Of a DNA stretch of 12,402 nucleotides, positions 7,249 through 12,402 are shown in pieces; the stretch's first letter is position 1; every line of letters starts with the position of its first letter. The notes under the pieces were generated by a model that saw only the letters and a list, made by a program, of their open reading frames with translations, was not told the DNA's origin and did not search any database. Origin of the DNA: Gaiellasilicea sp035553355 (GTDB lineage Bacteria; Actinomycetota; Thermoleophilia; Gaiellales; Gaiellaceae); the NCBI GenBank assembly GCA_035553355.1, contig DATMJW010000201.1, forward strand, positions 1 to 12,402, read 5' to 3'. Both the position numbers and the translations under genes were made by a program.

Positions 7249-8021
7249 GTCGGCTTCGCGCCCGCTGTCCCGTGTGCCGCACCCTGACCGCGGTCGCGAT
7301 CGGGCCGGAGTACCAGTGCCACAGCTGCGGGCGCGAGTTCGAAGCCGGGCTCGTGCGCGTGCCTCGCGCGTGGGGGACGGGCGGTGACGCGATGGCGGCC
7401 GCGGCGTGGCTCGACCTCCCGTACCCGGAGGCCGGCGTCGTCGACGAGGAGTCGCTCGCGGAGCAGAACCTGGCGCTCGCCGCCACGCTCCCGGACCGGC
7501 CGCTCGTCCTCGGCGGGTGCTGCTGCGCCCACGTCGGCGCGGTCGAAGGTCTCGCCTCGGACGTCGACCGGCTCGCGATCGTCTGGATCGACGCGCACGG
7601 AGACCTCAACACGCCGGAGTCGTCTCCGTCGGGGAACGCGTGGGGGATGCCGTTGCGGATTCTGATCGACGGCGGCGCGGTCCGCGCCGACGACGTCGCG
7701 CTCGTCGGCGCGCGCAGCCTCGACCCGCCCGAGGTGGAGTTCATCGAGAGCGCCGGCGTCCACACCGGCCCGGATGCCGTGGAGCGCGCGCTCGACGGCG
7801 CGGACGCCGTCTACGTGGCGCTCGACTGCGACTCCGTCGAGCCGGGGGAGCTCGCCGTCTTCATGCCGGAGCCGGGCGGGCTCCGCCTCGACGAGCTCGA
7901 GGCGCTGCTGCATCGCGTCTCACGCTCCTCGCGGGTCGCAGGCGCGGGCCTCACCGGCCTGCGCGGCGACGCCGAGAACGAGCCGAAGCTCGGCCGCCTC
8001 GCCGCCGCCGTCCTCGGCTAG
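7245..8021 (+). CDS. Zinc-ribbon-fused arginase/agmatinase-fold protein with altered active site
   Basis: The protein has 258 residues. The N-terminus holds two CxxC pairs (Cys8/Cys11 and Cys25/Cys28), a zinc-ribbon-like unit. The rest matches the ureohydrolase (arginase/agmatinase) fold. It has WIDAHGDLNTP with metal ligands Asp116, His118 and Asp120, the SGN loop (129-131), and LDCDSVEP with Asp194 and Asp196. Key deviations: the GGDHS motif is GGCCC, placing Cys93 at the first metal-ligand His. The proton-shuttle His of the HG(M/Q)P motif is Trp133, and the Glu/Asp of the C-terminal strand appear to be Gly238 and Gly235. The core is shorter than the usual roughly 300-residue enzymes. Guanidino hydrolysis is therefore doubtful; another amidine or amide substrate, or a non-catalytic role, is possible. 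The ATG overlaps the GNAT stop (ATGA), with GAGG at 7234-7237. Confidence 0.82.
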   Translation: MSRLRARCPVCRTLTAVAIGPEYQCHSCGREFEAGLVRVPRAWGTGGDAMAAAAWLDLPYPEAGVVDEESLAEQNLALAATLPDRPLVLGGCCCAHVGAVEGLASDVDRLAIVWIDAHGDLNTPESSPSGNAWGMPLRILIDGGAVRADDVALVGARSLDPPEVEFIESAGVHTGPDAVERALDGADAVYVALDCDSVEPGELAVFMPEPGGLRLDELEALLHRVSRSSRVAGAGLTGLRGDAENEPKLGRLAAAVLG

Positions 8022-8053
8022 CGCGCTGCAACCGGCCGCTGCGGGCACGGGTC

Positions 8054-8059
8054 TAAGAT
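8054..8059 (+). promoter_or_regulatory. Probable -10 hexamer (TAAGAT) of a leaderless promoter for accD
   Basis: TAAGAT fits the TAnnnT -10 consensus closely and ends six bases before the accD ATG at 8066. This copies the arrangement before the HAD gene. The 44-base gap has no Shine-Dalgarno and no convincing -35 box. It would let accD-accA be transcribed independently of the upstream four-gene chain. Confidence 0.5.
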
Positions 8060-8065
8060 CAGGCG

Positions 8066-8926
8066 ATGGGCGAACCGGCAGCAATCGACGTCTCGATCGA
8101 GCACAAGCACGCGCCGCCCGAGCCGCCGGCGAAGAAGCACCCGAACACCTGCCCCGGTTGCGGCTCGCACTACCGCGACGACGAGCTGGACGCGAGCCTG
8201 CGCGTGTGCCCGCAGTGCGGCCACCACTTCCCCGTCCGCGCCCGCACCCGGATCGCGCAGCTCGCCGACCCGGGCAGCTTCACGGAGGAGGCGGCCGACC
8301 TGCGCTCGGCCGATCCCCTCGACTTCTTCGACCTGCGCGCGTACAAGGAGCGGCTCGCGGAGGCGGAGGTCGCGACCGGCCTCGGCGACGCGATGGTGAT
8401 CGGCCGCGCCGAGATCGAGCGCCGCCCGTGCGAGCTCGCCGTCATGGACTTCTCGTTCATGGGCGGCTCGATGGGTTCGGTGACGGGCGAGAAATTCGCG
8501 CGCGCCTGCGAGAGCGCGGCGGAGGCGGGCGTCCCGCTCGTCTCCGTCTCGGCCTCGGGCGGTGCGCGGATGCAGGAGGGCATCCTCGCGCTCATGCAGC
8601 TGCCGAAGACGGTCTGCGCGGTCGAGGAGCTCCACGACGCCGGCTGCGCGCTGATCTCGGTGATGGCGCATCCGACGACCGGCGGCCTGCTCGCGAGCTT
8701 TGCGAGCCTCGGCGACGACGACGTCGCCGAGCCGGGCGCGCTGATGTCGTTCGCGGGCCCGCGCGTCGTCGCCCAGACGACGCGGGAGAAGCTTCCGGAC
8801 GACTTCGGGCTCGCCGAGTCGAACCTGCGCTTCGGACACGTCGACGCCGTGGTGCCGCGCAGCGAGCTGCGGCCGACGCTTGCGCGGCTGCTCCGGCTCT
8901 TCGGGGCTGGTGAGCGTGCCGCGTGA
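8066..8926 (+). CDS. accD: Acetyl-CoA carboxylase carboxyltransferase subunit beta AccD
   Basis: AccD pairs with AccA in an alpha2-beta2 carboxyltransferase that moves carboxyl from biotin to acetyl-CoA, giving malonyl-CoA. The 286-residue protein has the bacterial AccD zinc finger (Cys29, Cys32, Cys48, Cys51) followed by the crotonase-fold domain. SASGGARMQEG (162-172) is the oxyanion/acyl-CoA-binding signature, and HPTTGGLLASFASLGD (202-217) and EKLPDDFGLAE (241-251) are also canonical. The N-terminal 25 residues are polar and unlikely to be structured. Length is slightly below the E. coli protein. The gene is in one unit with accA, which overlaps its end. The biotin carboxylase and biotin carrier genes (accC, accB) are not in the window, so they must lie elsewhere. 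Confidence 0.95.
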   Translation: MGEPAAIDVSIEHKHAPPEPPAKKHPNTCPGCGSHYRDDELDASLRVCPQCGHHFPVRARTRIAQLADPGSFTEEAADLRSADPLDFFDLRAYKERLAEAEVATGLGDAMVIGRAEIERRPCELAVMDFSFMGGSMGSVTGEKFARACESAAEAGVPLVSVSASGGARMQEGILALMQLPKTVCAVEELHDAGCALISVMAHPTTGGLLASFASLGDDDVAEPGALMSFAGPRVVAQTTREKLPDDFGLAESNLRFGHVDAVVPRSELRPTLARLLRLFGAGERAA

Positions 8927-9848
8927 CGCCGAGCTCAAGCTGCGTGAGCGGTTGAGCAAGCTCGGCGGGCTCGACCTCCTTCGCGGCGCGAAGCTGTCGG
9001 GCGAGCTCGAGCGCCTCAAGCGGCAGCTCGACCGGATCGAGTCGGAGCCGACCGACGAGGAGATCTGGCACTCGGTCGAGCTCGCGCGGCACCAGGACCG
9101 TCCGTACACCCTCGACTACGTCGACCGCATCCTCGACGACTTCTTCGAGCTGCACGGCGACCGCGGGCGCGCGGACGACCTCGCGATCGTGACCGGTCTC
9201 GGCCGTTTCGACGGCCGCACCATCGTCCTGATCGGGCACCAGAAGGGGCGCGACATCAAGGAGCGCACGCGACGGAACTTCGGGATGGCGTACCCCGAGG
9301 GGTACCGGAAGGCGATGCGCGCGATGGAGCTCGCCGAGCGGCACGGGTTCCCGGTGCTGTCGCTCGTCGACACGCCGGGGGCGTACCCGGGCGTCGCCGC
9401 CGAGCAGCATGGGCAGGGCGGCGCGATCGCGCGGTCGCAGGCCGTGATGGCCCGGCTCGGCGTGCCGACGGTCGCGTGCGTGATCGGCGAGGGGGGCTCC
9501 GGCGGCGCGGTCGCGATCGCGCTCGCGGACCGCGTCCTGATGCAGGAGCACGCGATCTACTCGGTCATCTCTCCCGAGGGGTGCGCCGCGATCCTCTGGC
9601 GCGACGCGGGCGAGGCGCGCAAGGCGGCGGCCGCGTTCAAGCCCGATGCGGCGCATTGCCTCGAGCTCGGCGTGATCGACGGGATCGTCCCCGAGCCGGA
9701 GGGCGGGGCGCACACGGACCACGACGAGGCTGCACGGTTGCTCGCGGCCGCGCTCGCCGACGCTTTTGCCGAGCTGGACGACATTCCCCAGGCGGAGCTG
9801 CGGACGCGCCGCCGCAGGAAGTTCCGCTCGCTCGGCGTCCTCGCGTGA
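8916..9848 (+). CDS. accA: Acetyl-CoA carboxylase carboxyltransferase subunit alpha AccA
   Basis: AccA is the partner of AccD in the carboxyltransferase. From the chosen start it has 310 residues: a helical N-terminal part (about 1-60), then the crotonase-fold core. ARHQDRPYTLDYV (57-69), GHQKGRDIKERTRRNFGM (107-124), VDTPGAYPGV (151-160), GEGGSGGA (191-198) and YSVISPEGCAAILW (215-228) are all near-identical to the E. coli protein. The start is the least certain in the window. GTG at 8916 is preferred because GGTGA (8909-8913) and GGGG (8903-8906) precede it. GTG at 8910 (two residues longer) and TTG at 8880 are alternatives; the last would overlap accD by 47 bases. Coupled translation would keep AccA and AccD equimolar. 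Confidence 0.94.
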   Translation: MPRDAELKLRERLSKLGGLDLLRGAKLSGELERLKRQLDRIESEPTDEEIWHSVELARHQDRPYTLDYVDRILDDFFELHGDRGRADDLAIVTGLGRFDGRTIVLIGHQKGRDIKERTRRNFGMAYPEGYRKAMRAMELAERHGFPVLSLVDTPGAYPGVAAEQHGQGGAIARSQAVMARLGVPTVACVIGEGGSGGAVAIALADRVLMQEHAIYSVISPEGCAAILWRDAGEARKAAAAFKPDAAHCLELGVIDGIVPEPEGGAHTDHDEAARLLAAALADAFAELDDIPQAELRTRRRRKFRSLGVLA

Positions 9849-9859
9849 GCTGCGAGACT

Positions 9860-9877
9860 TTCCACAGCTTCCACAGC
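9860..9877 (+). repeat. Perfect tandem 9-bp repeat TTCCACAGC with DnaA-box-like core
   Basis: Two head-to-tail copies of TTCCACAGC stand at 9860-9868 and 9869-9877, followed by GTTTTCCCC and another TCCACA at 9890-9895. TCCACA is the conserved 3' part of the bacterial DnaA box (TTATCCACA, or TTGTCCACA in many actinobacteria). The best nonamers here still differ from those consensuses at two or three positions. The repeat is certain; DnaA binding is inference. Confidence 0.6.
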
Positions 9878-9900
9878 GTTTTCCCCGGGTCCACATACGT

Positions 9901-9928
9901 GTTGAGGCCGGCAAATGCCGGCCCCAAC
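9901..9928 (+). terminator. GC-rich hairpin after accA, possible terminator without U-tract
   Basis: GTTG-A-GGCCGGC (9901-9912) pairs with GCCGGCC-C-CAAC (9917-9928) around an AAAT loop. That is 11 base pairs with a single A·C mismatch. It lies 52 bases after the accA stop. No run of T follows on either strand, so it is not a classical intrinsic terminator. It could be a U-tract-less terminator, a 3'-end stabiliser or an attenuator in the ligD leader. Confidence 0.45.
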
Positions 9929-10039
9929 TGACCCCCCGCTTGGGTGGAGAAGAACGTGCGGGCGCGTGCGGCCCGCGTACGACCTGCATTTCCGCCGCCC
10001 GCTGCGGCAAACATCGGGTCCCTTTGACGAGGAGCGGGT

Positions 10040-10047
10040 AAGGCGAG
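10040..10047 (+). promoter_or_regulatory. Shine-Dalgarno-like site for ligD
   Basis: AAGGCGAG lies three bases before the GTG at 10051. An in-frame TAA at 10039-10041 rules out a longer protein, so the GTG is effectively the only start that keeps the complete phosphoesterase motif. Confidence 0.5.
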
Positions 10048-10050
10048 CAC

Positions 10051-12318
10051 GTGGCCCGACGCCCGAAGCGCCCCATCTTCGTCGTGCAGCGGCACGACGC
10101 GACCCGGCTCCACTACGACTTCCGGCTCGAGCGGAACGGCACGCTCGCGAGCTGGGCGGTGCCGAAGGGAGTGCCGCTCGACCCCGGCACGCAGCACCTC
10201 GCCGTCCACGTCGAGGATCACCCGCTCGAATACGCCTCCTTCGAAGGCGTGATCCCGAAGGGGAACTACGGCGCCGGCACCGTCGAGATCTGGGATCGCG
10301 GCACGTGGGAGCTCCTCGAGGAGAAGCCCGACGGAGGCCTCACCTTCCGGCTGGACGGCGAGCGGCTCGAGGGCACGTGGGCGCTCGTGCCGGCGAGGCT
10401 CTCGGGTGACCCGAAGAACTGGCTGCTCGTCCGGAAGCGCGACGAGGCATCAGCGCAGGCAGCGGCGAGGCGCGACTACGCGCCGATGCTCGCGACGCTC
10501 GGCGACGAAGTCCCCCGCGGCGACGGGTGGTCGTTCGAGGTCAAGTGGGACGGCTACCGCGCGGTCGTCGCCGTCGAGGACGGCGAGGCACGGCTGACGA
10601 GCCGGAACGGCAACGACCTCACGGCACGGTTCCCCGAGCTCGCGAAAGCGGTCGCCGCGGCGGTGAAGACGCCGAACTGTGTCCTCGACGGCGAGGTCTG
10701 CGCGCTCGACGCGCAGGGCCGCTCGAGCTTCTCCGTGATGCAGCAGGGGTCGGGCCCGCTCGTGCTCTACGTCTTCGACGTGCTGGAGGTGGACGGGGAG
10801 TCCCTCGTCGGCCTGCCGCTCGAGGAGCGCCGCGAGCGGCTCGCCGCGATCGTCGACCGCCGCAGCACGAAGGTGAGGCTCTCGGAGGCCTTCGACGACG
10901 GCGAGGTCCTGTACGAGGCGGCACAGGCGCAGGGACTCGAGGGGATCATGGCGAAGCGCCTCGGCTCGCCCTACCTGCCCGGGAAGCGGACGCGGGACTG
11001 GCTCAAGCTGAAGGTGCACGAGCGGCAGGAGTTCGTGATCGCCGGCTGGACGAAGGGCGAGGGCCGCCGGTCCGGGAGCTTCGGGTCGCTCGTCCTCGGC
11101 GTGAACGAGGCGGACGGCCTCCGCTGGGTCGGGAACGTCGGCACCGGCTTCGACGGTGCCGAGATCGACCGAGTCCTCGACGCACTGCGGCCGCTCGTCC
11201 GCGACGGCACGCCCTTTCCCGAGCCGCCGAAGATGCCGCGCGTGCGGAAGGGTGACGTCGTCTGGGTCGAGCCGGTGCTCGTGTGCGAGGTGAAGTTCGC
11301 GGAGTGGACGCACGACGGCCGCCTGCGCGCCCCGGTCTATCAGGGGCTTCGCGACGACAAGGGTGCGGCAGAGGTCCGCCGCGAGCGCGCGCCGATGGAC
11401 GCGGAGGTGCGCCGCGGCAGCCGGACGCTGAAGCTGTCGAACCTCGACAAGGTCTTCTGGGAGGACGCCGGCATCACGAAGGGCGACCTGCTCGCGTACT
11501 ACCGCGACGTCGCGCCCGTCGTCGTCCCGCACCTTCGCGACCGCCCCTTCACGATGAAGCGCTACCCGGACGGCGCGTACGGCAAGTTCTTCTTCCAGAA
11601 GGACGCGCCGAAGCACATGCCGGACTGGATCCCGACCCGCCGCTTCCGCGTGTCGGCGCGCGACAAGGCGCGGACGCTGAAGGACGTCGACTTCGCGATC
11701 GTGAACGACGAGCTCGCGCTCCTCTGGATGGTGAACATGGGCTGCATCGACCTGAACACCTGGTACTCGCGCGTCGACAAGCCCGACCGGCCGGACTTCG
11801 TGCTCTTCGACCTCGACCCGTCACCCGACGTGGGGTTCGCCGAGACGATCCAGGTCGCGCTGCTCGTCAAGGAGATGCTCGACATCCTCGAGCTCGAGTC
11901 GTTCCCGAAGACGAGCGGCTCCGACGGGATCCACGTGCTCGTGCCGATCGCGCGGCGGCACACGTTCGACGAGACGAGGGAGCTCTCGGAGCGCGTCGCG
12001 GCGGCCATCGCGCGCGCGCACCCGAGGCTCGCGACGACCGAGTGGTCGAAGGCGAAGCGGCGCGGCGTTCTCATCGACTCGAACCAGAACGGCGAGGGGA
12101 AGACGATCGCGTCGGTCTACTCGGTGCGGCCGAACCCGGGCGCGCCAGTGTCGACGCCGCTCACGTGGGACGAGGTGGACGAGCGGCTCGATCCGCAGGC
12201 GTTCACGATGGACGTCGTGCTCGAGCGCGTCGCCCGGCACGGCGACCTCTACGAGCCCGTGCTGACGACGCGGCAGACGCTGAACCAGGCGTTCCGCGCG
12301 CTGCGCGGCGTGCGCTAG
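10051..12318 (+). CDS. ligD: Multifunctional DNA repair ligase LigD (phosphoesterase-ligase-polymerase)
   Basis: LigD processes and seals double-strand breaks in bacterial non-homologous end joining, normally with the end-binding protein Ku. The 755-residue protein has three domains. The 3'-phosphoesterase (about 1-130) has QRHDATRLHYDFRLE with His15, His21, Asp23 and Arg25, plus HVEDHP at 53-58. The ATP-dependent ligase (about 140-435) has the nucleophile Lys165 in EVKWDGYR, SRNGNDLT (184-191), VLDGEV (211-216), YVFDVLEVDG (240-249), EGIMAKR (297-303) and DWLKLK (316-321), then an OB fold. The archaeo-eukaryotic primase-type polymerase (about 455-750) has metal ligands Asp587 and Asp589 in FDLDPSPD, His628 in SGSDGIHVL, and Asp676. 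All domains look intact. The order is that of Pseudomonas LigD, not of mycobacterial LigD (polymerase first). No ku gene is in view. Confidence 0.96.
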   Translation: MARRPKRPIFVVQRHDATRLHYDFRLERNGTLASWAVPKGVPLDPGTQHLAVHVEDHPLEYASFEGVIPKGNYGAGTVEIWDRGTWELLEEKPDGGLTFRLDGERLEGTWALVPARLSGDPKNWLLVRKRDEASAQAAARRDYAPMLATLGDEVPRGDGWSFEVKWDGYRAVVAVEDGEARLTSRNGNDLTARFPELAKAVAAAVKTPNCVLDGEVCALDAQGRSSFSVMQQGSGPLVLYVFDVLEVDGESLVGLPLEERRERLAAIVDRRSTKVRLSEAFDDGEVLYEAAQAQGLEGIMAKRLGSPYLPGKRTRDWLKLKVHERQEFVIAGWTKGEGRRSGSFGSLVLGVNEADGLRWVGNVGTGFDGAEIDRVLDALRPLVRDGTPFPEPPKMPRVRKGDVVWVEPVLVCEVKFAEWTHDGRLRAPVYQGLRDDKGAAEVRRERAPMDAEVRRGSRTLKLSNLDKVFWEDAGITKGDLLAYYRDVAPVVVPHLRDRPFTMKRYPDGAYGKFFFQKDAPKHMPDWIPTRRFRVSARDKARTLKDVDFAIVNDELALLWMVNMGCIDLNTWYSRVDKPDRPDFVLFDLDPSPDVGFAETIQVALLVKEMLDILELESFPKTSGSDGIHVLVPIARRHTFDETRELSERVAAAIARAHPRLATTEWSKAKRRGVLIDSNQNGEGKTIASVYSVRPNPGAPVSTPLTWDEVDERLDPQAFTMDVVLERVARHGDLYEPVLTTRQTLNQAFRALRGVR

Positions 12319-12402
12319 AGGTCGCGGCGCGAGAACGCGAGCGCGGCGAGCGCGAGCGTGCCGAGGACGTAGAGGAGCGCCCACCACGGGAGCAGCGGCC
12401 CG
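12315..12402 (-). CDS. Membrane protein C-terminus, probably an ABC-type permease (5' end outside window)
   Basis: Reading the minus strand from the right edge gives 28 codons and a TAG at 12317-12315. They encode one hydrophobic helix (WWALLYVLGTLALAALAF) closed by the basic tail SRRDL. A last transmembrane helix ending in an RRDL-like tail is typical of ABC-2-type transporter permeases and related integral membrane proteins. The fragment is too short to name a family with certainty. It is convergent with ligD and shares the four bases CTAG with the ligD stop, so no terminator space exists between the two genes. Confidence 0.6.
   Translation of the reverse strand, partial: GPLLPWWALLYVLGTLALAALAFSRRDL

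Larger units (their letters stand above)
9849..10050. other. 202-base intergenic region between accA and ligD
   Basis: This is the longest stretch without a gene. In order it holds a tandem TTCCACAGC repeat (9860-9877) with a third TCCACA at 9890-9895, then a 28-base GC-rich hairpin (9901-9928). Two smaller hairpins follow: GCGGGC/GCCCGC (9958-9963 with 9971-9976) and GCCGC/GCGGC (9994-9998 with 10004-10008). CCCAA at 9923-9927 could instead pair with TTGGG at 9940-9944, which would compete with the right arm of the large hairpin. TTGACG at 10024-10029 resembles a -35 box, but no -10 hexamer stands at the right distance. No coding potential or known RNA family is recognised. Confidence 0.6.

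Noticed and set aside
8880..8915. TTG start for accA 12 codons upstream
   Set aside because: It would add a Gly/Ser-rich stretch not typical of AccA and lengthen the overlap with accD. GTG at 8916 or 8910 is better placed after GG-rich sequence.
9849..10050. Replication origin
   Set aside because: There are only three imperfect DnaA-like cores, no AT-rich unwinding region, and no dnaA, dnaN or parAB nearby.
9901..10050. Riboswitch in front of ligD
   Set aside because: No known aptamer core was recognised, and ligD is not a usual riboswitch target. The hairpins alone do not support one.
9915..10409. Plus-strand frame of 164 codons across the accA-ligD gap
   Set aside because: Most of it is out-of-frame ligD, and the part inside the gap shows no protein-like pattern.
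1..12402. CRISPR array, insertion sequence, tRNA or rRNA
   Set aside because: No spaced repeats, transposase motifs, terminal inverted repeats, CCA-type cloverleaf or rRNA-like stretches were seen.

Overview
The window is high-GC DNA with almost no free space. GTG and TTG starts are common and most neighbouring genes overlap by 4 bases (ATGA or GTGA). Protein style (Asp/Arg/Ala/Val-rich), separate AccA and AccD subunits, a type II fatty acid synthase with FabZ, and TAnnnT-type hexamers 6-7 bases before start codons together suggest a deep-branching actinobacterium, perhaps of the Thermoleophilia (Gaiellales/Solirubrobacterales type). That placement is inference from style and remembered family sequences, not from a marker gene.

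Region 1 (2-4671): the end of an ECF-type sigma factor, then fabZ, fabH, fabD, fabG and fabF, all on the plus strand with overlaps of 4, 4, 4 and 8 bases and finally a 16-base gap. This is a fatty-acid elongation operon covering malonyl transfer, initiation, condensation, ketoreduction and dehydration. The acyl carrier protein gene that usually sits between fabG and fabF is absent, and no enoyl reductase is visible.

Region 2 (4672-8021): a short gap with a probable leaderless promoter, then four genes chained by 4-base overlaps. They are a HAD-family hydrolase, two adjacent tandem-GNAT acetyltransferase paralogues (302 and 301 residues), and a small arginase/agmatinase-fold protein with an N-terminal zinc-ribbon-like segment and several altered active-site positions. 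No known pathway with this composition is recognised; it is the most original part of the window.

Region 3 (8022-9848): a second probable leaderless promoter, then accD and accA, the two carboxyltransferase subunits of acetyl-CoA carboxylase, which make the malonyl-CoA used by FabD in region 1. Region 2 is therefore enclosed by fatty-acid synthesis genes.

Region 4 (9849-12402): a 202-base intergenic region with a perfect tandem 9-bp repeat resembling DnaA-box cores and a strong GC-rich hairpin, then ligD. LigD is a three-domain DNA repair ligase/polymerase in the order phosphoesterase-ligase-polymerase, with no ku gene in view. At the right edge the last 28 codons of a membrane protein, probably an ABC-type permease, run in from the minus strand and share four bases with the ligD stop.
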